Source of the DNA: Gemmatimonadota bacterium
Lineage (GTDB): Bacteria > Gemmatimonadota > Gemmatimonadetes > Gemmatimonadales > GWC2-71-9
Direction of reading: 5' to 3'
Length of the DNA stretch: 64,000 bases
NCBI GenBank assembly: GCA_029863245.1
Contig: JAOTVV010000003.1
Span: 18,591 to 82,590 of the forward strand
A model generated the notes under the pieces. That model was not told where the DNA came from. It saw nothing but the letters and a program-made list of their open reading frames with translations, and ran no database searches. This document shows positions 44,396 to 51,893 of this stretch, in pieces. Positions within the stretch are counted from its first letter, which is position 1, and each line of letters opens with the position of its first letter. Position numbers and translations under genes: made by a program.

Positions 44396-46467
44396 TGCTT
44401 CAGGCGGATACGCCCGTCCAGTTTCTCAAGGGTGTCGGCCCGCAGCGCGCCGACGCCTTTGCCCGGCTCGGCGTGCGCACGGTGGAAGATCTCCTGTACC
44501 ACATCCCGCATCGCTATCTCGACGCCACGACGGTGACGCCGATTGCCAAGGCCACCGTGGGGATGGAAGTGACGTTGGTGGGGCGTGTGGTGTCGAAGGG
44601 CGTGGTGCCCACCCGCCGGCGCCTGCGGATTTTCCGCGCGGTGCTGCGAGACAGCAGCGGCGTGATCGAATGCGCGTGGCCGGGCCAGGCATTCCTGGAT
44701 CGGAGCATCAAACCGGGACAGCTGCTGCTGGTCACCGGCCCGGTCAAGTACTATCATGGCCGCCAGGTCGCGCCGCGGGAGCAGATCGTCCTCGCCGACG
44801 CCGGGGAAGGAGACGGCGAGGGAACGAACGGCCAAGGCCTGGTCTTGCCGGTCTACCCGGCCACGGAGGGGCTGACCCACCGGCAAGTCCGGCGGATCGT
44901 GGCGGAGCATCTCGAGGCGATGCTCGCGGTGGCGAGCGACTCGCTTCCGGAATCGCTGCGTCGCGAAGCCGGCGTCGCAACGCTCGACGAGGCGCTGCGC
45001 GCCCTGCACCGCCCGACGCGCTCCGGAGAGTGGGAGCAAGGCCGGCGGCGCCTGGCACTCGACGAGCTGTTCGACCTGCAGCTCGTCGTGTCGCGTGCCC
45101 GTCACCTCGCCAAGAGCGCGCACAAAGGACCACGTTTCGCGCTCCGGAAGACGCACACGTCGCGGCTCAAGGATACGCTGCCATTCGACCTCACGGCCGA
45201 CCAAAAACGCGCCGTTCGCGAGATCACGGCCGACATGATCGGCGACAAGCGCATGCACCGGCTGCTCATGGGTGACGTCGGTACGGGAAAGACGGTCGTG
45301 GCGCTCTTCGCGATGCTGCTCGCGGTCGAGAACGACTATCAGGCCGTGGTCATGGCGCCAACGGAGCTGCTCACCGAGCAACACGGGCGCACGCTGACCG
45401 AGTTTCTCGCTCCGCTGGGCATCATGCCCGAGATCCTCTTGGGGCGGCTGTCCCCCGCCGAGAAGGCGGCGATCCGCGGTCGGATCGCCGATGGGGGCGC
45501 GCGTGTCATCGTGGGCACGCACGCCCTCTTTCAGGAGCAGACCGACTTTCAGCGGCTCGGGCTCGTGGTCATCGACGAGCAGCATCGGTTTGGCGTGGAA
45601 CAGCGGGCGGCCCTGATCGAGAAGGGGGAGGCACCCGACGTGCTCCTTCTCTCGGCCACTCCGATCCCGAGAACTCTCGCGCTCACGTTGTACGGTGACC
45701 TCGACATCTCGACGCTCAAGCAGAAGCCCAAGGGTCAGCGCCCCGTGAAGACCGGGCTGCGGACCGGTCGCGACCGCCAGAACGTCTATGCGTTTCTCAA
45801 AGAGCGCTGCCAGGCGGGTCGTCAGGCCTACGTCGTGTATCCCGTGATCGACGAATCGGAGAAGGTCGACCTCAAGGCCGCCACCACCATGGCCGAGCAG
45901 CTGAAAGGCGAACTGGCCCCGCTGACCGTCGATCTTGTGCACGGGCGCATGAAAGGGGACGAGCGGGATGCCGTCATGCGGGCGTTCCGGGACGGAGTGG
46001 TGGACGTCCTCGTTGCCACGACGGTCATCGAGGTGGGGATCGACGTTCCCAATGCCACCGTGATGGTCATCGAGCATCCGGAGCGCTTCGGTCTGGCACA
46101 ACTGCATCAGCTGCGTGGCCGGGTAGGGCGGGGTGCGGACGAGAGCCATTGTGTCTTGCTCAGCGACGTGCCGGAGCAGCGGTCTCGGCTCCAGCCGTTC
46201 GCCCGCACGACCGACGGCTTCAAGATCGCGGAGCTGGATCTCAAGGATCGCGGCATGGGGGAGCTGGCCGGCACCCGACAAGCGGGTGGGATCAACCTGC
46301 GCTTCACCGATCTCGAGCGGGATGACGACCTCGTGCTGCTGGCGCGCCGCGCCGCACTGGCGCTCATCGGGAGCGATCCCAGTCTCTCAGGACAGGCCAA
46401 TCAGCCGCTCCGGCGCCGCGTGGAGCGGCGCTACGAGCGCGGCATAGAGCTGTTCAGGGTGGGGTAG
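44395..46467 (+). CDS. recG: ATP-dependent DNA helicase RecG
   Basis: Reverses stalled replication forks and processes branched DNA. The 690-residue protein has the N-terminal wedge/OB domain (about 1-150; VQFLKGVGPQRADAFARLGV, DLLYHIPHRYLD), Walker A MGDVGTGKTVVA, the DEQH box VIDEQHRFGVEQR, LLLSATPIPRTLALT, and motif VI LRGRVGRG. The family TRG motif region follows near the C terminus. The ATG shares a base with the ftsY stop. The gap after it (46468-46558) carries the arsR promoter. Confidence 0.96.
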   Translation: MLQADTPVQFLKGVGPQRADAFARLGVRTVEDLLYHIPHRYLDATTVTPIAKATVGMEVTLVGRVVSKGVVPTRRRLRIFRAVLRDSSGVIECAWPGQAFLDRSIKPGQLLLVTGPVKYYHGRQVAPREQIVLADAGEGDGEGTNGQGLVLPVYPATEGLTHRQVRRIVAEHLEAMLAVASDSLPESLRREAGVATLDEALRALHRPTRSGEWEQGRRRLALDELFDLQLVVSRARHLAKSAHKGPRFALRKTHTSRLKDTLPFDLTADQKRAVREITADMIGDKRMHRLLMGDVGTGKTVVALFAMLLAVENDYQAVVMAPTELLTEQHGRTLTEFLAPLGIMPEILLGRLSPAEKAAIRGRIADGGARVIVGTHALFQEQTDFQRLGLVVIDEQHRFGVEQRAALIEKGEAPDVLLLSATPIPRTLALTLYGDLDISTLKQKPKGQRPVKTGLRTGRDRQNVYAFLKERCQAGRQAYVVYPVIDESEKVDLKAATTMAEQLKGELAPLTVDLVHGRMKGDERDAVMRAFRDGVVDVLVATTVIEVGIDVPNATVMVIEHPERFGLAQLHQLRGRVGRGADESHCVLLSDVPEQRSRLQPFARTTDGFKIAELDLKDRGMGELAGTRQAGGINLRFTDLERDDDLVLLARRAALALIGSDPSLSGQANQPLRRRVERRYERGIELFRVG

Positions 46468-46524
46468 CGTCGACCGCCTGAGGCCAATCTACGGTGTTTC
46501 TTCGATCAGAGGCGCCGGGGGCGC

Positions 46525-46552
46525 TTGATATATTAATACTTATTGATATATT
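46525..46552 (+). promoter_or_regulatory. arsR promoter with overlapping palindromic operator
   Basis: TTGATA at 46525-46530 and TATATT at 46547-46552 are spaced by 16 bases. The ATG at 46559 is six bases past the -10, exactly where transcription should start. An inverted repeat with 11-base arms (46528-46538 and 46541-46551, one mismatch) overlaps the whole core, so ArsR binding would block polymerase. A direct repeat of TTGATATATT with an 18-base period is also present. Confidence 0.7.
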
Positions 46553-46558
46553 GTCCTC

Positions 46559-46885
46559 ATGAACACTGCCAGCGCCCACCGTGACACCTCGGTCGCCTGC
46601 TGCCGAGCGCTGGCCGACGACACACGCTTCCGGATCCTGGAGGCGCTCGTCGGCACGGAGACCTGCGTGTGTGAGCTGGTGGATCAACTGGACGTGGCCC
46701 AGCCGCTCCTGTCGCATCACCTGAAGACGCTCAGGGAGGCCGGTCTGGTGCGCGCGGAGAAGCGGGGCCGTTGGATGTTTTACTCGCTCGACGCCGAAGC
46801 GCTGGAGGAGACCGCCGCCGCACTGGGCGGGCTCGCACGCGCGCAACGGGAAGCGAGGAACAGTCTCGAGGTATGCTGCGGGTAG
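46559..46885 (+). CDS. arsR: ArsR-family metalloregulator, arsenic type
   Basis: A 108-residue winged-helix repressor. The recognition helix region is QPLLSHHLKTLREAGLV (48-64). ETCVCEL at 34-40 carries C36 and C38, the As(III)-binding pair of classic ArsR helix alpha-3, and further Cys pairs lie at 14-15 and 106-107, near both termini, which could add thiolate ligands. The next gene is arsM, which supports arsenite sensing. Autoregulation is suggested by the palindrome over its own promoter. Confidence 0.92.
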   Translation: MNTASAHRDTSVACCRALADDTRFRILEALVGTETCVCELVDQLDVAQPLLSHHLKTLREAGLVRAEKRGRWMFYSLDAEALEETAAALGGLARAQREARNSLEVCCG

Positions 46886-46906
46886 ACGGTTCTGTTTGAC
46901 CAGGTA

Positions 46907-46924
46907 TATCAACAGATGTTGATA
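46907..46924 (+). promoter_or_regulatory. Palindromic operator before arsM
   Basis: A perfect inverted repeat TATCAAC - AGAT - GTTGATA, sharing the ATCAA/TTGAT core with the arsR operator, just upstream of arsM. A weak -35 (TTGACC, 46896-46901) precedes it; no clear -10 is seen, so arsM may be co-transcribed with arsR or have its own weak promoter. It is a probable second ArsR site. Confidence 0.6.
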
Positions 46925-46941
46925 GGAAAGGTGTGCGTGTC

Positions 46942-47700
46942 ATGGCAAAGCGGACGGAGGACGTGAAGAGCGCGGTGCGCGACCACTACGCGGCGGCTGC
47001 ACTCAAGGTCCTCGGTGGAGGATCAGGGTGCTGTGGTCCAGATCCGAGCGCCGATTACGTGAGCCGGCGAATCTACGAGCCCGCGGACGTCACCGACTTG
47101 CCACGGGGAGCGGTCGAGGCATCCCTCGGATGCGGCAACCCGACGGCGCTCGCCGAGTTGTCGCCCGGCGAGACGGTCCTCGATCTGGGATCGGGCGGCG
47201 GGATCGACGTGCTGCTGTCAGCGAGGCGCGTTGGGCCGACGGGCAAGGCCTACGGCCTCGACATGACCGACGAGATGCTGGAGCTGGCCCGCACCAACCA
47301 GCGGGAGGCCGGTCTCGAGAACGTCGAGTTCTTGAAGGGTGAGATCGAAGACATTCCCCTGCCCGACGTATCACTCGATGTCGTGATCTCGAACTGCGTG
47401 ATCAATCTGTCGGCAGACAAGGATCGTGTGTTCCAGGAGGTGTATCGGGTGCTCCGTCCCGGCGGACGACTGGCGGTCAGCGACATCGTCGCGACCGATG
47501 ATCTCGCACCGGAGGCCCGCGCCGATCTCGCGCTCTGGTCCGGATGCGTGGCGGGCGCGCTTACCGAATCGGCCTACCGCGACAAGCTGCGGGCGGTGGG
47601 TTTCATCGAGATCGCGCTCGAGGAGACCCGTGCGTTCGATGTCCCGGGGGTGGGAGCGTTCCGGAGCGCCTTCGTTCGCGCCGAGAAGCCGCGTGGTTAA
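46942..47700 (+). CDS. arsM: Arsenite S-adenosylmethionine methyltransferase
   Basis: Methylates As(III) to volatile or less toxic methylarsenicals using SAM. From the ATG at 46942 the protein has 252 residues. SAM motif [11 protein letters not shown] is at 80-90. The cysteines at 64 (SLGCGNP), 152 (SNCVIN) and 202 (SGCVAG) match the three As-binding Cys of characterised ArsM, and C30-C31 add an N-terminal pair. An AGGAAAGG stands ten bases upstream; a GTG at 46933 is an alternative start but too close to it. It is under the ArsR site. The stop codon overlaps that of the convergent phhB by two bases. Confidence 0.93.
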   Translation: MAKRTEDVKSAVRDHYAAAALKVLGGGSGCCGPDPSADYVSRRIYEPADVTDLPRGAVEASLGCGNPTALAELSPGETVLDLGSGGGIDVLLSARRVGPTGKAYGLDMTDEMLELARTNQREAGLENVEFLKGEIEDIPLPDVSLDVVISNCVINLSADKDRVFQEVYRVLRPGGRLAVSDIVATDDLAPEARADLALWSGCVAGALTESAYRDKLRAVGFIEIALEETRAFDVPGVGAFRSAFVRAEKPRG

Positions 47701-48038
47701 CGCGCTTCGAAGGCCTGGTCCGCCTTAGCAGCGAGGACGAAGTCACTCTCGGTGAGGCCGTCGATCTTGTGCGTCCAGATCTGGAGACCCACCTTGCCCC
47801 AGCTGAGGAGGATGTCGGGGTGATGCCCTTGCTCCTCGGCGATCGCCCCAACGCGGTTGGTGAAGTCGAGCGCCTGGGCGAAGTCGTCGAAGCTGTAGGT
47901 CTTCGTCAAATGGTGCTCGTCCAATACCGACCACTCGCCGCCGAGTTTGGCCAGCAACGTCCGGATCTGTTTCCCGGTCAGCGGGGGCACGCCGCCGCGA
48001 CAGGGAACGCATTGCTGTGCAGCCAATTCGCTTGCCAT
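47697..48038 (-). CDS. phhB: Pterin-4a-carbinolamine dehydratase
   Basis: Dehydrates 4a-hydroxy-tetrahydropterins, normally with aromatic amino-acid hydroxylases; some bacterial forms act in other pterin metabolism. The 113-residue protein has the catalytic EQGHHPD motif followed by W...TH...D in the right spacing (HHPDILLSWGKVGLQIWTHKIDGLTESD). A GGAGGAG lies five bases before the ATG. No phenylalanine hydroxylase is in the window. It ends convergently on arsM with overlapping stop codons and no terminator. Confidence 0.92.
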   Translation of the reverse strand: MASELAAQQCVPCRGGVPPLTGKQIRTLLAKLGGEWSVLDEHHLTKTYSFDDFAQALDFTNRVGAIAEEQGHHPDILLSWGKVGLQIWTHKIDGLTESDFVLAAKADQAFEAR

Positions 48039-48080
48039 GACAGCTCCTCCGATGTGGATCGCGTAGCGGCCGCCGGCGCC

Positions 48081-48596
48081 TCAAAACCGCACGCTGAATC
48101 CCAGGCGTGTTCGGGTTGCGTACACCTCGAGCGGGGTGAACGGAATCGTCTTCGCGGGGTCGTCGCCGTCGTGGACGAGATCGATCAGGAACATCGTGCC
48201 GGCTGCCAAGAGTGAGAGCTGGCCACCCAGCAAGAAGCTTCGTGCTCGGCGCTCCGAGCGCGCGTGCTCCTGAAACAGTGACTCCGCCTCCGGATCGGCG
48301 TACAACTCTCCCAGCCCGCCGGGTCCCGGAACCAGGAAGCACCGGGCTGGGTCGGCCCGGCAGTAGCCCTCGAGCTGATCGAGGCTCTCACGCGCATCGT
48401 GCTGCCGAAGAGCGGCAAACGTCACGAGTCCTGCCGACGCCGCGAGGGCCGGCCATCGGCCCCAGTGCGACACCGTGACGATCCAGGGCGTCCCGGTCGT
48501 CACGAGCGGGTCCTGGGCCCGAACGGCTCCCGTGCTCCCGAGCCACAGGAACGCCAACCACCAGACGCTCCGCGCGAGTGACCGTACCGTCGTCAT
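48081..48596 (-). CDS. Small exported protein of unknown function
   Basis: A 171-residue protein with a signal peptide (MTTVRSLARSVWWLAFLWLGSTGAVRA, cleaved near 27). Two hydrophobic segments follow, at about 50-63 and 122-142. The C terminus ends in Phe with alternating hydrophobic residues (VYATRTRLGFSVRF), a pattern of outer-membrane beta-strand ends, which agrees with membrane association. It lies between the beta-propeller lipoprotein and phhB on the same strand, 27 bases from the former. I do not recognise the family. Confidence 0.65.
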   Translation of the reverse strand: MTTVRSLARSVWWLAFLWLGSTGAVRAQDPLVTTGTPWIVTVSHWGRWPALAASAGLVTFAALRQHDARESLDQLEGYCRADPARCFLVPGPGGLGELYADPEAESLFQEHARSERRARSFLLGGQLSLLAAGTMFLIDLVHDGDDPAKTIPFTPLEVYATRTRLGFSVRF

Positions 48597-48623
48597 CCTA
48601 TCGTCCCTTACGCTCCACGCCCG

Positions 48624-49769
48624 TCAGGGTTCCCTGGGCTCGGTGGCCGATCGCCATAGCCGAATCGTTCCGCGTCCGTCAATGACGAAGAGCGTGCCTC
48701 GATCGACCACCGGCGCGACCTCGATGGGACCATCGACGGAGGCCCGCCACACCGGCTCGACGCTCTCGCCTCGGAGAAACACGATGTCACCCGCGACCGT
48801 GCCGATCAGGACCCCGTCCCACACGGGTGTCGGCGCCGCGCGGACCGTATACCCCAGGTCGATAGCGCGGGCCCACGCCGGGGTATTGAGCGGGATACGC
48901 CACAGGTGCCCGTCGAGGGTCACGACGAAGGCCGTGTCGCGGGCTATGGCCGGGCTGCCAAACACCGGAGCTTCCACGTCAAGACTCCATTGACGCTCGA
49001 GCGACGGCAACGCGTACCCCGACACGATCCCGTCCGGCGATGCCGCGACAAGGAGCGTACCCGTGATGGCCGGTGGGTGGTACGGGGCTCCGTCGGCTGC
49101 GGTGCTCGCAACGACGTGGCCATCGTCACTGCGGACGAGGTACAGCGAGTCGTCGCTGGCGACGAGCAGATGGACACCGACGTGCGTCACGCCGGAGCGG
49201 AGTGGGCCGGTGAAGCTCCGCTGCCAGCGCACGTGACCCCGCTCCGCATCCAGCGCGACGACAGAGCCCGCGGTGGTGGCCGCGTAAACTGTGGCCTCGC
49301 CGAGTGCGAGCGGCCCGACCACGGGACCCACCGCGCGACTCCAGCGCCTCTTGCCGGTCAGCAGACCGTAGGCGTGGACCGCGCCACGCCGATCGCCGCT
49401 CGCTGCATACACTGTCTCGCCCTCGAACAGCGGGCCCGACGCACCTGGCCCCTTGAGGCGGGCTCGCCAGATGAGCTGGCCGGAATCACGACGGAGCACA
49501 GCGATCCGCCGGTCGGTCGAGACGGCAACCACCACGGAGTCGCCAATTGCGATGGGGCCCGCGGCGGCACGGCCGGCGTCCCATGTCCAGGCCGGCTCCA
49601 GATCGGTCGAAAGGGCCTCCTCCGCCGAGGGCGCGCGCGCGAGGTCGCCCCCGTGGGTGGCCCAAGCGGCTTGCTCCCCCACCGGTGCTTCGGCCAGGCG
49701 GGGAACGCACGCGATCGCGTTGACACCGATCACGGCGAGGGCTAGGATACCCGCCCTATGCTGCCGCAG
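48624..49769 (-). CDS. PQQ-type beta-propeller lipoprotein
   Basis: The protein has several PQQ-like repeats with the PxVxxGxVYxxxxxGxxxALDxxxGxxxW pattern (TVYAASGDRRGAVHAYGLLTGKRRW, TVYAATTAGSVVALDAERGHVRWQ), so an eight-bladed propeller of the BamB type is likely. Its N terminus encodes RQHRAGILALAVIGVNAIAC, a lipoprotein signal peptide with Cys at the cleavage site. No ATG, GTG or TTG opens this signal; CTG at 49769 would. A GTG at 49733 leaves only nine residues before the Cys. The longer open frame upstream is antisense to asnS. BamB function is not established here. Confidence 0.72.
   Translation of the reverse strand: MRQHRAGILALAVIGVNAIACVPRLAEAPVGEQAAWATHGGDLARAPSAEEALSTDLEPAWTWDAGRAAAGPIAIGDSVVVAVSTDRRIAVLRRDSGQLIWRARLKGPGASGPLFEGETVYAASGDRRGAVHAYGLLTGKRRWSRAVGPVVGPLALGEATVYAATTAGSVVALDAERGHVRWQRSFTGPLRSGVTHVGVHLLVASDDSLYLVRSDDGHVVASTAADGAPYHPPAITGTLLVAASPDGIVSGYALPSLERQWSLDVEAPVFGSPAIARDTAFVVTLDGHLWRIPLNTPAWARAIDLGYTVRAAPTPVWDGVLIGTVAGDIVFLRGESVEPVWRASVDGPIEVAPVVDRGTLFVIDGRGTIRLWRSATEPREP
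49720..49748 (+). promoter_or_regulatory. asnS promoter, consensus -35, leaderless
   Basis: TTGACA at 49720-49725 and TAGGAT at 49743-49748 have an exact 17-base spacer. The asnS ATG begins nine bases after the -10, so the mRNA starts about two or three bases before the ATG. It is the best promoter in the window. Confidence 0.8.
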
Positions 49770-51056
49770 ACCTACGTTGCGGATCTCCCTGAGCGGATCG
49801 GTACGGAAGCGACCGTGCGCGGTTGGGTGGTGACGACCCGATCGAGTGGCAAGATCGCGTTCATGGTGCTCCGCGACGGTACCGGCTATCTCCAGTGCGT
49901 GCTTGGAAAGCAAGAGACCGATCCCGAAACGTGGGAACGGTTTCGGCGGGCGCCCCAGGAGACGGCCGTGGCGGTCACGGGCATGGTCCGGGAAGACGCC
50001 AGGTCCCCCGGAGGCGCGGAACTCAGCGTCTCCGCCGTGGAGATCCTGGGCGAAGCCGTGGACTTCCCGATCACGCCAAAAGAGCACGGAACCGCCTTCC
50101 TCTTCGAGCATCGCCACCTCTGGCTGCGCAGTCGCCGCCAAGTTGCAATCATGCAGATTCGCCACGAGGTCGTCCAGGCCATTCGTGACTTCTTCTACGA
50201 GCGCCACTTCGTGCTGGTCGACACGCCGATCCTGACGGGATCGATCGGCGAATCCGCCGGGACGCTGTTCGAGACGCCGTACTTCGATCTCGGCACCGCG
50301 TATTTGGCCCAGACCGGACAGCTCTATCTCGAGGCCGCGGCCGCGGCACTCGGCCGCGTGTACTGTTTCGGCCCGACCTTTCGCGCTGAGAAATCCAAGA
50401 CCCGTCGGCACCTGACCGAGTTCTGGATGGTCGAGCCCGAGATGGCTTGGTACGACTCCGACGACAACATGCGGCTGCAGGAGGAGTTCGTTTCCTACAT
50501 CGTCGGCCGATGTCTCGAGCGCCGTGCCCAGGATCTGCTGGAGCTAGAACGCGATACCGCGCCGCTCGAGCGGGTGGCGCCGCCGTTTCACCGCCTCTCG
50601 TATACCGAAGCCATCAGGATGCTGCAATCTCTCGGATCCGGCATCGAGTGGGGAGCGGATCTCGGTGCGGACGAAGAGACCACGCTGGCCAGCCAGTACG
50701 ATCGTCCCGTGTTCGTCTATGACTATCCGAAGGCCGTCAGGGCGTTCTACATGAAAGAGAACCCCGCTGACCCCCGAACGGTTCGCAACAACGACTGCCT
50801 TGCCCCGGAGGGGTACGGGGAGATCATCGGAGGGAGCCAGCGGGAGGACGATCACGACAAGCTCCGCGCCCGCATCCGCGAGCTCGGGCTGCCGGAAGAG
50901 AACTATGCGTGGTACCTGGACCTCAGGAAATTCGGCACGTTTGTGCACTCCGGCTTCGGCCTTGGCGTTGAACGGACGGTGGCGTGGATCTGTGGCATGC
51001 CCCACATTCGGGAGGCGATTGCGTTCCCGAGGATGATGACCAAGCTGTATCCGTAG
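49758..51056 (+). CDS. asnS: Asparaginyl-tRNA synthetase
   Basis: Class II synthetase charging tRNA-Asn. The 432-residue protein has an N-terminal OB fold (about 1-100, TVRGWVVTTRSSGKIAFMVLRDGTGYLQCVL), motif 2 FRAEKSKTRRHLTEFWMVEPE, and motif 3 GFGLGVERTVAWICG. Direct Asn-tRNA formation is therefore available; gatCAB is not in the window. The ATG sits at a leaderless promoter. The 5' end may overlap the divergent propeller lipoprotein gene by up to 12 bases. The 3' end is six bases from the convergent mazG. Confidence 0.96.
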   Translation: MLPQTYVADLPERIGTEATVRGWVVTTRSSGKIAFMVLRDGTGYLQCVLGKQETDPETWERFRRAPQETAVAVTGMVREDARSPGGAELSVSAVEILGEAVDFPITPKEHGTAFLFEHRHLWLRSRRQVAIMQIRHEVVQAIRDFFYERHFVLVDTPILTGSIGESAGTLFETPYFDLGTAYLAQTGQLYLEAAAAALGRVYCFGPTFRAEKSKTRRHLTEFWMVEPEMAWYDSDDNMRLQEEFVSYIVGRCLERRAQDLLELERDTAPLERVAPPFHRLSYTEAIRMLQSLGSGIEWGADLGADEETTLASQYDRPVFVYDYPKAVRAFYMKENPADPRTVRNNDCLAPEGYGEIIGGSQREDDHDKLRARIRELGLPEENYAWYLDLRKFGTFVHSGFGLGVERTVAWICGMPHIREAIAFPRMMTKLYP

Positions 51057-51062
51057 CACGCG

Positions 51063-51854
51063 TCATTCGACATCGCTCTTCACTTCGTCCCACAGCGCAT
51101 CCAGCATCTCGAGTCCTGCCGAGTGGATGTCGATCCCACGCTCGGCGGCGACGGCCTCGATCTTCCGGAACCGGTCGGTGAACTTGACGTTCGCGTGCTC
51201 GAGCGCGGCGCGGGGATCGCACCCCAGCTTTCGCGCGAGGTTGACGACGGCGAACAACAGGTCGCCGATCTCGGCGTCGACTCGGTCAGCGTCGCCCCCG
51301 TCTTCGAGCTCCAATTCCAGCTCCCGGGTCTCCTCCTGCACCTTGAGAAAGGGGCCTTTGGCGTCGGGCCAGTCGAAGCCGACGCCCGCAGCCCGTTCCT
51401 GGAGGCGATAGGCGGCCAGGAGGGCAGGGAGCCCCGGCGGGATGCCGTCCAACAGGCTCGCGCCATCCCCTGCTGCCTCGTCCCGCTTGGCATGCTCCCA
51501 GTTGGGGCGATGGGCGTCACCGGCCGAGGGCGTTCCCGTCTCGGAGAACAGATGTGGATGCCGTCGCCACATCTTTCCTTCGACCGAGCGCGTCAGATCT
51601 TCGGCGCCAAACCGACCCTCCTCTTCGGCGAGCACGATTTGAAACGCGACGTGAAGCAGCACGTCGCCCAATTCTTCCCGGACGCTGTCCGGGTCGCCGA
51701 GGCCAATGGCGTGGTCGAGCTCCATGGCCTCTTCGACGAAGTACGGCCGCAGGGTAGCCGGGGTCTGCGCCGCGTCCCAAGGACAGCGGCGGCGGAGGTC
51801 GCGCACGAGATCGACAATGCGCCCAAGCGTCGATGGTTCTTGCATTTGCGTCAT
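51063..51854 (-). CDS. mazG: Nucleoside triphosphate pyrophosphohydrolase MazG
   Basis: Hydrolyses NTPs and dNTPs to the monophosphate and PPi, clearing non-canonical nucleotides and lowering NTP levels in starvation. From the ATG at 51854 the protein has 263 residues and two MazG modules. The first shows FVEEAMELDHAI and EELGDVLLHVAF, the acidic metal-binding helices (ExxE...ExxD); the second has EETRELELEL and EIGDLLFAVVNLARKLG. The start is fixed by a promoter whose -10 ends nine bases away; a longer N-terminal extension would start inside alr. Divergent from alr. Confidence 0.94.
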   Translation of the reverse strand: MTQMQEPSTLGRIVDLVRDLRRRCPWDAAQTPATLRPYFVEEAMELDHAIGLGDPDSVREELGDVLLHVAFQIVLAEEEGRFGAEDLTRSVEGKMWRRHPHLFSETGTPSAGDAHRPNWEHAKRDEAAGDGASLLDGIPPGLPALLAAYRLQERAAGVGFDWPDAKGPFLKVQEETRELELELEDGGDADRVDAEIGDLLFAVVNLARKLGCDPRAALEHANVKFTDRFRKIEAVAAERGIDIHSAGLEMLDALWDEVKSDVE

Positions 51855-51868
51855 AGGGCCGGTACAAT
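51840..51868 (+). promoter_or_regulatory. alr promoter
   Basis: TTGCAT at 51840-51845 and TACAAT at 51863-51868 have an exact 17-base spacer. The GTG of alr begins 12 bases after the -10, so the leader is only about six bases and has no Shine-Dalgarno. The -10 shares five of six base pairs with the opposite mazG -10. Confidence 0.7.
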
Positions 51869-51893
51869 ACGCGTCCGCTCGTGACCGTGTCAA
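51864..51893 (-). promoter_or_regulatory. mazG promoter sharing its -10 with the alr promoter
   Basis: On the minus strand TTGACA (51893-51888) and TATTGT (51869-51864) are spaced by 18 bases. The mazG ATG follows nine bases later, giving a nearly leaderless mRNA. The -35 lies within the first codons of alr, and the -10 overlaps the alr -10 on the other strand. Confidence 0.7.

Noticed and set aside
44068..46281. A 737-codon antisense open frame opposite recG and ftsY
   Set aside because: It mirrors the strongly conserved recG and ftsY reading frames, has no recognisable domain, and is typical of GC-rich antisense shadows.
47600..47800. A frameshifted fusion of arsM and phhB
   Set aside because: The genes are convergent on opposite strands; their stop codons simply overlap.
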